Below the pieces are notes generated by a model that did not search any database, was not told where the DNA came from, and was given only the letters and a program-made list of their open reading frames with translations. 64,000 bases of DNA, from the NCBI GenBank assembly GCA_018607905.1, contig JABBAP010000004.1, positions 1 to 64,000 on the forward strand, read 5' to 3'. Source of the stretch: Paracoccaceae bacterium (GTDB lineage Bacteria > Pseudomonadota > Alphaproteobacteria > Rhodobacterales > Rhodobacteraceae). The position numbers and the translations under genes are program-made. This document shows positions 38,591 to 48,475 of this stretch, piece after piece (within the stretch, counting starts at the first letter, position 1; every line of letters starts with the position of its first letter).

Positions 38591-39130
38591 TTATGCGCCC
38601 TCTACCAGTGGTGTCAGTCGGGCAAGAATGCCGTTCACTTCTTCCAAATCAATGTCCCGCTGTGCTTTGATCTGCTCCAGCTCTGTTACCAATGACGCAT
38701 TGATCAACTCAGGATCACCCACGTTGTCTTCGTTTGCTTTGCGCAGACTGGTGTTCAGCTTTTTCAAATGTTTGTTGTACTGGCGCGTTTTATCCAATTC
38801 TTCTTCACTTGATGCGCGCGCTTTATCCAACGCGTCGATCTGTTTAATCATCGCTGCCCGCTGCGCTTCTGCGCCGTCAGCACCAGATGCAACTTCTTTT
38901 TCCAACGCATCAACTCGCTCGCGTGCTTTTTGCAAGGCTTCACTGGCAGATGCTGCCTCGGCTTGCGCCGCTTTCGCCACATCGCTGGCCGTGTTTGCTG
39001 TTTTTTCAGCCGCCGCCAAGTTTTTAGCTAGTTTTTCGGTTTCTGCTGCGTTGCCATCGCCCCCAGAAGCCCCTTCGATAATTTCAAGCGCAGCGTCAAA
39101 CCGTGCCTGCATTTTTGGAAATTGTGTCAT
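38591..39130 (-). CDS. Coiled-coil protein upstream of zapA, candidate ZauP-like ZapA partner
   Basis: Extended heptad-rich sequence; same operon as zapA. Confidence 0.6.
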   Translation of the reverse strand: MTQFPKMQARFDAALEIIEGASGGDGNAAETEKLAKNLAAAEKTANTASDVAKAAQAEAASASEALQKARERVDALEKEVASGADGAEAQRAAMIKQIDALDKARASSEEELDKTRQYNKHLKKLNTSLRKANEDNVGDPELINASLVTELEQIKAQRDIDLEEVNGILARLTPLVEGA

Positions 39131-39338
39131 CGTTTCACCCACTGCTCGTCCGTCCAGGCACCAAGTGCCGCATTCGAATCAATTTTCTTTCCCCAATATG
39201 ACCATTTTCTTACTGGAAAAACAATTCACTGCAAAAGAAAGCTGAAGTAAACGGCTTTCCTCCGCTTGACCCCCTAATCTGAGTTGCTATCACAGACCCA
39301 CAAAACACCATGCACATCACCCCAAGAAAGGGCTTTTC

Positions 39339-41357
39339 GTGGATATTTCTGAGTTGAAAACAAAACACCCCGAACACTGGAAAAACGCCGCCGCACTGCG
39401 GATTTTGGCCGCAGACGCCGTACACGCCGCTGCTTCTGGCCACCAAGGCATGCCAATTGGTATGGCAGATGTTGCCACTGTCTTGTTTGGCAAACATCTA
39501 AAGTTTGACGCTGCAAATCCAGATTGGCCAGATCGTGACCGGTTCGTTTTGTCTGCGGGTCACGGCTCCATGCTCATCTACGGCCTGTTGCACCTTACAG
39601 GTTACGAAGACATGACAATGGATGAAATCCGCAACTTCCGCCAATGGGGCGCGAAAACTGCAGGCCATCCTGAATACGGCCACGCCAAAGGTATCGAAAC
39701 AACAACAGGTCCCCTTGGACAAGGCATCGCAAACGCGGTTGGCATGGCGATGGCTGAACAATCCATGATGGGACGCTATTCCAAAAAAGCTGTCGATCAC
39801 TACACCTACGTTATCGCAGGCGACGGTTGCCTGATGGAAGGCGTCAGCCACGAGGCAATCGGCCTTGCTGGCAAACAGAAACTCGGAAAATTGATCGTGC
39901 TTTGGGATGACAATAACATCTCCATCGACGGCGAAATCAGCATTTCCGACGTGACCGACCAACAAAAACGCTTCAAGGCGGCAGGTTGGTCTGTGTTCGA
40001 AGTTGACGGCCACAACCCAGATGAAATCGACGAAGCAATCACTTTGGCGAAAAAGACCAATACCCCATCGATGATTGCTTGCAAAACCACCATCGCAGTT
40101 GGCGTTGAAGGCGTTGCTAACACCAACAAAGGCCACGGTTACGCGATCAAAGACGATCAGCTGGCCCAAATGCGTAAATATTACGATTGGCCCTACCCAG
40201 CCTTTGAAATCCCTGCCGATGTGAAATCGTCTTGGAAAGCAATCGGCGCACGCGGCGCTGCGGATCGTGAAGCATGGGAAGAGCGCATGGCAGGTTTGTC
40301 AGAAAACCGCCAAGCAGATTTCCACCGCGTAATGGCGGGTGATCCCCACAAACGTCTGTCTGCCGTGATTAAACAGCTGAAACGCAAAGTTTCCGAAGAG
40401 CAGCCGAACAAAGCGACCCGCGCATCCAGCCAAATGGCGCTTGAAGTGATCAATCCGATCATGAAGGAAACCATGGGCGGTTCAGCCGATCTTACGGGTT
40501 CTAACAACACCCTGACCGAAGGTTTGGGCTGGTTTGACGACGACAATCGCAAAGGCCGCCACATCGCCTACGGCATCCGCGAACACGGAATGGCATCTGC
40601 GATGAACGGCATGGCGTTGCACGGCGGCGTGCGCCCTTATGGGGGCACGTTCATGTGTTTCACCGATTATGCGCGTCCTGCAATGCGTTTGGCCGCGCTG
40701 ATGAAAATCCCAACGGTTTTCGTGATGACCCACGATTCAATTGGCTTGGGCGAAGACGGTCCGACCCACCAACCTGTGGAACATCTGGCGATTTCGCGCG
40801 CAACGCCAAACACTTGGGTGTTCCGCCCCTGTGATACCGTGGAAACAGCCGAAGCATGGGAACTTGCCATGACGACGAAAGAAACGCCGTCTGTTTTGTC
40901 CCTAACCCGCCAAGGCCTGCCAACAGTTCGCACGCATCACACGAATAAGAACCTGACCGCCCAAGGCGCTTACGTTCTGGCCGATGCCGAAGGCAAACGC
41001 CAAGCGATCATCATGGCAACTGGCTCCGAAGTTGAAATCGCGCTCCAAGCCCGTGAAAAACTGCAAGCCATCGGCATCGGCACCCGCGTTGTCTCCATGC
41101 CTTGCTGGGAGCTGTTTGAAGCACAAGACGAAAGCTATCGTCGCAAAGTCCTTCCAGGTGGCCCAGTACGCGTTGCCGTAGAAGCAGCCGTGCGCATGGG
41201 CTGGGACAAATGGCTGACTGGCGAACGCGGCAAAGCGCAAAAAGCCGATTTTGTTGGCATGGACAGCTTTGGTGCCTCTGCACCAGCAGAAGAGTTGTAT
41301 GCGAACTTTGGCATCACCGCAGATGCCGTGGCAGAGCGGGTTAAAAACCTGCTGTAA
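39339..41357 (+). CDS. tkt: Transketolase
   Basis: [57 protein letters not shown] start. Confidence 0.96.
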   Translation: MDISELKTKHPEHWKNAAALRILAADAVHAAASGHQGMPIGMADVATVLFGKHLKFDAANPDWPDRDRFVLSAGHGSMLIYGLLHLTGYEDMTMDEIRNFRQWGAKTAGHPEYGHAKGIETTTGPLGQGIANAVGMAMAEQSMMGRYSKKAVDHYTYVIAGDGCLMEGVSHEAIGLAGKQKLGKLIVLWDDNNISIDGEISISDVTDQQKRFKAAGWSVFEVDGHNPDEIDEAITLAKKTNTPSMIACKTTIAVGVEGVANTNKGHGYAIKDDQLAQMRKYYDWPYPAFEIPADVKSSWKAIGARGAADREAWEERMAGLSENRQADFHRVMAGDPHKRLSAVIKQLKRKVSEEQPNKATRASSQMALEVINPIMKETMGGSADLTGSNNTLTEGLGWFDDDNRKGRHIAYGIREHGMASAMNGMALHGGVRPYGGTFMCFTDYARPAMRLAALMKIPTVFVMTHDSIGLGEDGPTHQPVEHLAISRATPNTWVFRPCDTVETAEAWELAMTTKETPSVLSLTRQGLPTVRTHHTNKNLTAQGAYVLADAEGKRQAIIMATGSEVEIALQAREKLQAIGIGTRVVSMPCWELFEAQDESYRRKVLPGGPVRVAVEAAVRMGWDKWLTGERGKAQKADFVGMDSFGASAPAEELYANFGITADAVAERVKNLL

Positions 41358-41366
41358 GCCGCGCTT

Positions 41367-41393
41367 TATCGTTAACATGTAGCTTTAACGATA
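41367..41393. repeat. Inverted repeat between tkt and gap
   Basis: TATCGTTAA-N9-TTAACGATA, perfect 9-bp arms. Confidence 0.6.
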
Positions 41394-41407
41394 ACATTTA
41401 CCGTTTC

Positions 41408-41441
41408 CATAACGCCCGATGGTTTCCATTCGGGCGTTATG
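41408..41441. repeat. Long hairpin between tkt and gap
   Basis: CATAACGCCCGA-N10-TCGGGCGTTATG, perfect 12-bp arms; no T-tract. Confidence 0.7.
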
Positions 41442-41514
41442 TGTTTACGCGAGGCGTTAAAGCAGGCTCGCACCAGAACTGCGTCTGCACTTTAAATGTT
41501 TTGAGGAGAGTATC

Positions 41515-42516
41515 ATGGCTATCAAAGTTGCCATCAACGGATTTGGCCGCATTGGTCGCTGCACCCTTGCCCACATCATCGAAAGCAATCGCGACGATAT
41601 CGAAGTGGTTGCAATCAACGCCACTGGCCCGCTCGAAACAACGGCTCACCTTTTGAAATACGATAGCGTGCATGGCCGCTTCCCAGGTAAAATAACCCTT
41701 GGTGCAGACAGCATGAACGTCGGCAAAGGCGACATGCGTATGTTTTCCACCTACGATCCCTACGAACTGGATTGGACAGGCGTTGATCTGGTTCTTGAAT
41801 GTACTGGTAAATTTAACAACCGCTCCGCTGCATCTGTCCACTTGGATCGTGGCGCGAAACGTGTTTTGAACTCTGCCCCTGCTAAAGGTGCTGACAAAAC
41901 AATTGTTTACGGCGTGAACCATGATGATCTTACAGCTAACGACGTGATCGTTTCCAACGCATCCTGCACAACAAACTGCTTGGCCCCTGTCGCCAAAGTC
42001 CTCAACGATTCCGTCGGTATCGAAAAAGGCTTCATGACCACAATCCACAGCTACACTGGTGATCAACCAACACTCGATCGGCGCCACAAAGACCTGTACC
42101 GCGCCCGCGCCGCCGCAATGTCATTGATCCCGACAACAACAGGTGCCGCCAAGGCGGTTGGTTTGGTCCTACCAGAACTCGAAGGCAAACTTGATGGCTC
42201 CGCGATCCGCGTACCAACGCCAAATGTGTCCGCTGTTGACCTAAACTTCATCTCTTCACGTGATACGACTGTAGAAGAAATCAACGCCGCGATGAAAGCA
42301 GCCGCAGACGGGCCGATGAAAGGCATCCTTGAATATGTCGATGAACCAACCGTTTCCATCGATTACAATCACGACAGCCATTCCTCTAACTTTGCATCCT
42401 TGCAAACCACTGTGATGGGCGGCAACCTTGTTCGCATCCTGTCCTGGTACGATAACGAGTGGGGTTTTTCTTGCCGTATGGCCGACACAGCGGTAGCAAT
42501 GGGCAAACTCATCTAA
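41515..42516 (+). CDS. gap: Glyceraldehyde-3-phosphate dehydrogenase, type I
   Basis: KVAINGFGRIGRCTLAHI, SNASCTTNCLAPVAKVL. Confidence 0.97.
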   Translation: MAIKVAINGFGRIGRCTLAHIIESNRDDIEVVAINATGPLETTAHLLKYDSVHGRFPGKITLGADSMNVGKGDMRMFSTYDPYELDWTGVDLVLECTGKFNNRSAASVHLDRGAKRVLNSAPAKGADKTIVYGVNHDDLTANDVIVSNASCTTNCLAPVAKVLNDSVGIEKGFMTTIHSYTGDQPTLDRRHKDLYRARAAAMSLIPTTTGAAKAVGLVLPELEGKLDGSAIRVPTPNVSAVDLNFISSRDTTVEEINAAMKAAADGPMKGILEYVDEPTVSIDYNHDSHSSNFASLQTTVMGGNLVRILSWYDNEWGFSCRMADTAVAMGKLI

Positions 42517-42555
42517 TGGGCACTTTGCCCGTCATCAACGCGGGCAGCACTTTTA

Positions 42556-42699
42556 ATGAATAACTCCGTCGCCGTGATAATTGGTCTTTGCCTTTTGGGA
42601 TTGATCGCCTTTGATTGGCGCGTAAATGATGCTGAATACATTGTCTTATGGGGCAAACAACTGCTCCGTTTGATCGACTGGATTGCCTTCTGGCGCTAG
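42556..42699 (+). CDS. Small membrane protein between gap and pgk, 47 aa
   Basis: [47 protein letters not shown]; ends 8 nt before pgk start. Confidence 0.65.
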   Translation: MNNSVAVIIGLCLLGLIAFDWRVNDAEYIVLWGKQLLRLIDWIAFWR

Positions 42700-42707
42700 G
42701 AAAACAC

Positions 42708-43892
42708 ATGACTTGGAAAACGCTCGACGCGATGGATCTGGCTGGAAAACGCGTTTTGACGCGCGTTGATATCAACGTCCCGATGAAAGATGGCGCAATC
42801 ACTGACGCCACGCGTATCGAACGTATTGTGCCCACTATCGCAGAAATTGTCGCTAAAGGCGGCTCGCCGATCCTTCTGGCGCATTTTGGTCGCCCCAAGG
42901 GGCAAGTCGTCCCTGAGCTCTCGCTTAAACAACTGGTTCCCGCCCTGTCCCAACACTTTGGCCAAGACGTGATCTTTGTGGAACGCCCGTCCCGTGATTT
43001 CATTGATACCCAGCCCGCAAACGCGATCATCCTCGTGGAAAACACCCGCTTTTCCGCAATGGAAGAAGCAAACGATCCAAAAATGGCGCAATTCCTTGCG
43101 ACATTGGGCGATATTTACTGCAACGATGCGTTTTCCGCCGCGCACCGTGCCCATGCCTCTACTGCTGGCGTTGCCGCGCACCTGCCATCGTGTGCAGGTC
43201 GTTTGATGCAAGCCGAGCTGACCGCGCTCGAAGCAGCACTTTCCCACCCAGAACATCCCGTTGTGGCCGTGGTCGGTGGCGCCAAAGTTTCAACAAAAAT
43301 CGAACTCCTCGCCAACCTCATCCCGAAAGTCGATCAAATCATCATCGGCGGCGGCATGGCCAACACGTTCCTCGCGGCCCAAGGCCATAACGTCGGCAAA
43401 TCCCTATGTGAACACGACCTGCTGGATTTAGCCCGCGAAATCATCGCCCAAGCCATCGCAGGCAAATGCGCCCTGATCCTGCCGAAAGACGTGGTCAGCG
43501 CCACCGAATTTGCCGCCAATGCACCACACACAATCCACGCCGCGTCTGCCTGTCCATCCGATATGATGATCCTTGATGCTGGCCCCCAAAGCGTTGAACA
43601 GATCAAATCCATCTTAGACGACGCCAAAACACTGGTTTGGAACGGCCCGCTTGGCGCGTTCGAAATCGAACCTTTCAACATGGCCACAGATGCCGCCGCG
43701 CTCTATGCCGCAACGCTCTCAAAAGCAGGCAAACTGCGATCCGTTGCTGGGGGCGGCGACACAGTTGCAGCACTCAATATCTCGGGCGCTGCCGATGATT
43801 TCACTTATATTTCCACCGCTGGCGGAGCCTTTCTTGAATGGCTCGAAGGCAAAACGCTTCCAGGCGTCGCCGCACTCGAAGCCAGCGCATAA
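42708..43892 (+). CDS. pgk: Phosphoglycerate kinase
   Basis: [44 protein letters not shown]. Confidence 0.96.
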   Translation: MTWKTLDAMDLAGKRVLTRVDINVPMKDGAITDATRIERIVPTIAEIVAKGGSPILLAHFGRPKGQVVPELSLKQLVPALSQHFGQDVIFVERPSRDFIDTQPANAIILVENTRFSAMEEANDPKMAQFLATLGDIYCNDAFSAAHRAHASTAGVAAHLPSCAGRLMQAELTALEAALSHPEHPVVAVVGGAKVSTKIELLANLIPKVDQIIIGGGMANTFLAAQGHNVGKSLCEHDLLDLAREIIAQAIAGKCALILPKDVVSATEFAANAPHTIHAASACPSDMMILDAGPQSVEQIKSILDDAKTLVWNGPLGAFEIEPFNMATDAAALYAATLSKAGKLRSVAGGGDTVAALNISGAADDFTYISTAGGAFLEWLEGKTLPGVAALEASA

Positions 43893-43920
43893 CTTGACAC
43901 ATCTTTAGAACGGACACCCA

Positions 43921-44814
43921 ATGACAAACGCCGCGCAAACCAAACAAATGCAATCTGGTCCGGGCTTTATCGCCGCTCTTGATCAAAGTGGCGGCTCAAC
44001 GCCCAAAGCCCTCGGTCTGTACGGTGTGTCCGAAACAGCTTACGCCAATGACGGTGAAATGTTCGATCTGATCCACGGAATGCGGGCCCGCATCGCCCAA
44101 GCGCCTGCTTTCACGGGTGAAAAAGTTATCGGCGCGATCTTGTTTGAAATGACAATGGACCGCCTGATTGATGGGAAGCCCTCTGCAACCTATCTGTGGG
44201 AAGACCGAAACGTGGTTCCGTTTCTGAAGGTCGACAAAGGGCTGGAAGACGGCGCAAACGGCGTGAAACTCATGAAACCAATGCCTGATCTTGATGCGCT
44301 TTTGATCCGCGCCAAGGCCGCAGGCATTTTCGGCACCAAGATGCGCTCCGTCATTGATGCGGCCAACGCAGATGGCATCAACGCCATTGTTGCACAACAA
44401 TTCGAAGTGGGCGCGCAAATCTATGGTCACGGCCTGATGCCAATCATTGAGCCCGAAGTGAACATCACCATTGTAGACAAGATACAGGCCGAGGAATTGC
44501 TTCTCGCTGCTCTTACCCGCCACCTTGATACCCTGCCCGCTGGTCAACAAGTTATGTTAAAACTGACCCTGCCCGAAAAAACCAATCTCTATAAATCGCT
44601 GGTTGATCACCCCTCGGTTATGCGTGTTGTCGCCCTTTCTGGTGGCTATGATCGTGGTGAAGCAAATGATCGTTTGTCCAAAAACACAGGCGTGATCGCC
44701 AGCTTTAGCCGGGCTCTGACCGAAGGCCTCTCTGCAGGCCAATCAGACGATGAATTCAACGCAACCATCGGCGCCACAATCAACAGCATCGCCGCTGCAT
44801 CCAACGCTGGATAA
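43921..44814 (+). CDS. Fructose-bisphosphate aldolase class I
   Basis: FIAALDQSGGSTPKALGLYGV, GAILFEMTMDRLIDGKP, VMLKLTLPEKTNLY. Confidence 0.9.
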   Translation: MTNAAQTKQMQSGPGFIAALDQSGGSTPKALGLYGVSETAYANDGEMFDLIHGMRARIAQAPAFTGEKVIGAILFEMTMDRLIDGKPSATYLWEDRNVVPFLKVDKGLEDGANGVKLMKPMPDLDALLIRAKAAGIFGTKMRSVIDAANADGINAIVAQQFEVGAQIYGHGLMPIIEPEVNITIVDKIQAEELLLAALTRHLDTLPAGQQVMLKLTLPEKTNLYKSLVDHPSVMRVVALSGGYDRGEANDRLSKNTGVIASFSRALTEGLSAGQSDDEFNATIGATINSIAAASNAG

Positions 44815-44835
44815 GAGCGAATCAAAAAAGATCTT

Positions 44836-44873
44836 AAGTGATTCGTTTTAGGGATTCACAAAACGAATCACTT
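44836..44873. repeat. Perfect 14-bp inverted repeat downstream of fba
   Basis: AAGTGATTCGTTTT-N10-AAAACGAATCACTT. Confidence 0.75.
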
Positions 44874-44926
44874 GGTGTACACCTTGTCATAACCCGTCGC
44901 TAGAACGGGTATGAGGTAAGAGCATC

Positions 44927-45232
44927 GTGTTACAGCAAGGAAAAACTGGGTCGGCAATTGGATCTGTGATGTTATTCATCACGGCTTTCGGCCTTACTGC
45001 TTACTTTGTGTTTGCCGCAGTCCAAGGTGATTTTGGTCACTTCCGCCGTGTACAAATCGAAGCTGATGAACAAGCTTTGAAAGTGCAGTTGGCACAACTC
45101 CATGCAGATCGAGCAACGCTACAAAACAAGACCCGACGTCTTTCAGATACCTATTTGGATCTGGATCTTCTTGATGAACGGGCCCGCAAAGTACTCGGCA
45201 TGGCAAGAGGGGATGAGATACTCATCCAATAA
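44927..45232 (+). CDS. FtsB/DivIC septum formation initiator family protein
   Basis: N-terminal TM and short coiled coil, DTYLDLDLLDERARKVLGMARGDEILI. Confidence 0.87.
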   Translation: MLQQGKTGSAIGSVMLFITAFGLTAYFVFAAVQGDFGHFRRVQIEADEQALKVQLAQLHADRATLQNKTRRLSDTYLDLDLLDERARKVLGMARGDEILIQ

Positions 45233-45263
45233 ACCCGAACGATTTCTAAGGTGCAAAAATTCT

Positions 45264-45295
45264 GGCCGTTGTCCCAAGCAACGGCCTTTTTGCTG
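45264..45295 (+). terminator. Rho-independent terminator after the ftsB-like gene
   Basis: GGCCGTTG-N7-CAACGGCC-TTTTT. Confidence 0.8.
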
Positions 45296-45375
45296 TCCAA
45301 TTTGCAAATTTGGCATCTTCAAGTATATTTAAAAACAATACGAATATTTTATTGAACTTTGTAAGGACTCCTAAA

Positions 45376-45978
45376 ATGAATCCTAATCCTCGATCAAATA
45401 TCATTCCCCTATTGGTTATCGCCCTGTTTTTCGGACTGTTTGTGGCCCTTGGCACGCCCATCGCAGCCGATCCCGACGGTGACTTACCCAACCCCACAAA
45501 GAAATCCCCTTTTGATCCAAGCAATAAGATCAAACTCCTGAACTATGAATTGAACGGATGTCTTGGCAAAACCGATAAGCTGGAACAAAAGATTAAAAGC
45601 CTAAACAAAGCCATAAAAAGCGATGAGCAAAGTGTTGAGCAGTCCGCAACCCGTGAAGCTGATAAGAAAGCAAGGCGGGACAATGAGATCGCGTTCGTCA
45701 AGAATGGCCGTAAGATTTTGAAGAAAGGTGTTGATGCAGACGGGAACCCGCTCGGCAATGAACAACGCGCAAAACTTGAAAATCGGGTAATCCTTTCGGA
45801 CAATTACGGGGACAAATTGCAAAACGAATACGAAGAGGCGCGTGCTGATGCCAAAATCGCCAAAAAGCGGCTACGCGCGACCAAATCTGAACACAAACGA
45901 GCACGACGTGAACACGGTGTCACTTTGGGGAAATACGATGCCCTGAAACGAAAAATTGCCAAAGCCAAAGAAGTGTGA
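45376..45978 (+). CDS. Hypothetical membrane-anchored coiled-coil protein
   Basis: MNPNPRSNIIPLLVIALFFGLFVALGTPIAADPDGD then a K/E/R-rich coiled coil. Confidence 0.65.
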   Translation: MNPNPRSNIIPLLVIALFFGLFVALGTPIAADPDGDLPNPTKKSPFDPSNKIKLLNYELNGCLGKTDKLEQKIKSLNKAIKSDEQSVEQSATREADKKARRDNEIAFVKNGRKILKKGVDADGNPLGNEQRAKLENRVILSDNYGDKLQNEYEEARADAKIAKKRLRATKSEHKRARREHGVTLGKYDALKRKIAKAKEV

Positions 45979-46065
45979 CGGCCTGAATTTGGCGTAAAGG
46001 TCTGATTTAACGGGCCAATACAGTAACACAAAAAAACAAGTGCACTTTCTGACGGGGTGCTCTAT

Positions 46066-46091
46066 AATATAGTTTAATATTAAACTATATT
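46066..46091. promoter_or_regulatory. Perfect 26-bp palindrome, candidate operator of the pdh operon, overlapping a TATAAT -10 (46063-46068)
   Basis: AATATAGTTTAATATTAAACTATATT; ends 13 nt before the pdhA start. Confidence 0.75.
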
Positions 46092-46104
46092 GGAGCCCTG
46101 CCCC

Positions 46105-47094
46105 ATGGCCACCGCGAAAAAGGCAAAGACGCCGAACGTTTCCGCCGAAGAGTTGATGACCCACTACCGCGAGATGTTGATGATCCGCAGGTTTGAAGAA
46201 AAAGCTGGGCAGTTATACGGCATGGGTTTGATCGGCGGGTTTTGCCACCTTTACATCGGCCAAGAAGCCGTCGTTGTCGGGCTAGAGGCTGCTGCCAAAG
46301 AAGGCGACCAGCGGGTCACGTCATACCGCGACCACGGCCACATGCTGGCCTGTGGCATGGATCCGAAGGGCGTCATGGCCGAATTGACGGGCCGCGAAGG
46401 CGGCTACTCAAAGGGCAAAGGCGGCTCCATGCACATGTTCTCTAAAGAGAAAAACTTTTACGGAGGCCACGGCATTGTTGCCGCTCAAGTCCCCCTCGGC
46501 GCGGGCCTCGCATTTGCCAACAAATACCGTGGCAATGACAACGTCTCATTCGCCTATTTCGGCGATGGCGCGGCCAACCAAGGCCAAGTCTACGAAACCT
46601 TCAACATGGCGAGCCTGTGGCAACTGCCCTGCATTTTCGTCATCGAAAACAACCAATACGCCATGGGCACCTCCCTGCAACGCGGCTCCTCCACGCCAGA
46701 ACTGTACACCCGCGGCGCCGCTTTTGGCATCCCTGGCGAAGCCGTGGATGGTATGGATGTTCTAGCCGTGAAAGAAGCAGGTGAACGCGCCGTGGCCCAT
46801 TGTCGCGACGGCAAAGGCCCCTACATTTTGGAAATGAAAACCTACCGCTACCGTGGGCATTCCATGTCGGACCCTGCAAAGTACCGCACCCGCGAAGAGG
46901 TCCAGAAAATGAAAGCCGAACGCGATCCAATTGATCACATCCGCGACATGCTGGTCTCTGGCAAACATTCCACTGAGGACGAGTTGAAGGCCATCGACAA
47001 AGAGGTGAAGAAAATCGTCTCTGAAGCCGCTGACTTTGCTTCTGAATCCCCAGAGCCCGCGCTAAGCGAACTCTACACTGACATTTACGCGTAA
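46105..47094 (+). CDS. pdhA: Pyruvate dehydrogenase E1 component subunit alpha
   Basis: [48 protein letters not shown] at 46105. Confidence 0.96.
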   Translation: MATAKKAKTPNVSAEELMTHYREMLMIRRFEEKAGQLYGMGLIGGFCHLYIGQEAVVVGLEAAAKEGDQRVTSYRDHGHMLACGMDPKGVMAELTGREGGYSKGKGGSMHMFSKEKNFYGGHGIVAAQVPLGAGLAFANKYRGNDNVSFAYFGDGAANQGQVYETFNMASLWQLPCIFVIENNQYAMGTSLQRGSSTPELYTRGAAFGIPGEAVDGMDVLAVKEAGERAVAHCRDGKGPYILEMKTYRYRGHSMSDPAKYRTREEVQKMKAERDPIDHIRDMLVSGKHSTEDELKAIDKEVKKIVSEAADFASESPEPALSELYTDIYA

Positions 47095-47105
47095 GGATCA
47101 AAAAC

Positions 47106-48464
47106 ATGGCAATTCAAATACTTATGCCCGCCCTTTCGCCGACAATGGAAGAAGGCACGCTTGCAAAATGGCTCGTCAAAGAAGGCGACACCGTTCAAAG
47201 CGGTGACATCATGGCCGAAATCGAAACTGACAAAGCCACGATGGAATTCGAAGCGGTCGATGAAGGCGTGATCGGCAAAATCTTGATCGCTGAGGGCACT
47301 GAAGGCGTGAAAGTAAACACCGCCATCGCAACCTTGCTGGAAGACGGCGAAGACGCCTCTGCTGCAGAGGTGGCCCCTGTTGCATCTGCACAATCCGCTG
47401 AACCTGCCCCAACAGCCCCTGCAAAAGCAGCCGCGCCCGTTTCGGAAGCACCTCCGATGGAAGACGTCCCAGAAGGCACAACCTTCAAAAAACAAACCGT
47501 CCGCGAAGCAATCCGCGATGGCATGTCCGAAGAAATGCGCGCCTCTGATGATGTTTTCCTAATGGGCGAAGAAGTCGCCGAATACCAAGGCGCTTACAAA
47601 ATCTCCCAAGGCATGCTCGATGAATTTGGCCCCCGCCGTGTGATCGACACACCGATCACCGAACACGGGTTTGCAGGTATCGCGGTCGGCGCATCCTTCG
47701 CGGGCCTACGCCCGATTGTCGAATTCATGACCTTCAACTTTGCGATGCAAGCAATTGACCAAATTCTCAACTCTGCCGCTAAAACCCTGTACATGTCTGG
47801 CGGCCAAATGGGTGCGCCGATGGTGTTCCGTGGTCCAAACGGTGCAGCGGCGCGCGTTGGTGCACAACACTCCCAGGACTACGCCTCGTGGTACGCGCAA
47901 ATTCCCGGCCTAAAGGTGGTGATGCCCCACACCGCCGCCGATTACAAAGGCCTGATGAAATCCGCGATCCGTGACCCTAACCCCGTAATCTTTTTGGAAA
48001 ACGAAATCCTGTACGGTACATCGGGCGATGTTCCTGAACTCGATGATTTCACCGTTCCAATCGGCAAAGCAAAAATCGCCCGTGTAGGCGACGATGTCAC
48101 AATCGTTTCCTTTGGCATCGGGATGAAATACGCGCTTGAGGCCGCAGACGCCCTTGCCTCTGAAGGCATCAGCGCCGAAGTCGTCGATCTGCGCTCCTTG
48201 CGCCCAATGGACACCGAAACCGTTATCAAATCAGTGCAAAAAACCAACCGCTGCGTCACGGTCGAGGAAGGTTACCCCGTCTGTTCGATCGGCAGCCAAA
48301 TCTCGTCGGTTCTGATGCAACAAGCCTTTGATTACCTCGACGCGCCCGTGATTAACTGCACAGGCAAAGACGTTCCGATGCCATACGCGGCAAACCTAGA
48401 ACGTCACGCGCTTATCACAACGGCCGAAGTTATCGACGCCGTTAAATCCGTAACCTACCGCTAG
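47106..48464 (+). CDS. pdhB: Pyruvate dehydrogenase E1 component subunit beta with N-terminal lipoyl domain
   Basis: Lipoyl motif [17 protein letters not shown] then [34 protein letters not shown]. Confidence 0.95.
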   Translation: MAIQILMPALSPTMEEGTLAKWLVKEGDTVQSGDIMAEIETDKATMEFEAVDEGVIGKILIAEGTEGVKVNTAIATLLEDGEDASAAEVAPVASAQSAEPAPTAPAKAAAPVSEAPPMEDVPEGTTFKKQTVREAIRDGMSEEMRASDDVFLMGEEVAEYQGAYKISQGMLDEFGPRRVIDTPITEHGFAGIAVGASFAGLRPIVEFMTFNFAMQAIDQILNSAAKTLYMSGGQMGAPMVFRGPNGAAARVGAQHSQDYASWYAQIPGLKVVMPHTAADYKGLMKSAIRDPNPVIFLENEILYGTSGDVPELDDFTVPIGKAKIARVGDDVTIVSFGIGMKYALEAADALASEGISAEVVDLRSLRPMDTETVIKSVQKTNRCVTVEEGYPVCSIGSQISSVLMQQAFDYLDAPVINCTGKDVPMPYAANLERHALITTAEVIDAVKSVTYR

Positions 48465-48475
48465 GAGACAGCGAA

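Noticed and set aside
39498-40169. 223-aa minus-strand ORF inside tkt
   Set aside because: Fully antisense to strongly conserved transketolase; shadow ORF with atypical composition.
41372-41388. TTAA...TTAA upstream of gap as a CtrA site
   Set aside because: Spacing is 9 nt rather than 7; better explained as part of a hairpin.
41437-42087. 216-aa minus-strand ORF inside gap
   Set aside because: Antisense to gap; His/Cys/Phe-rich translation typical of a shadow frame.
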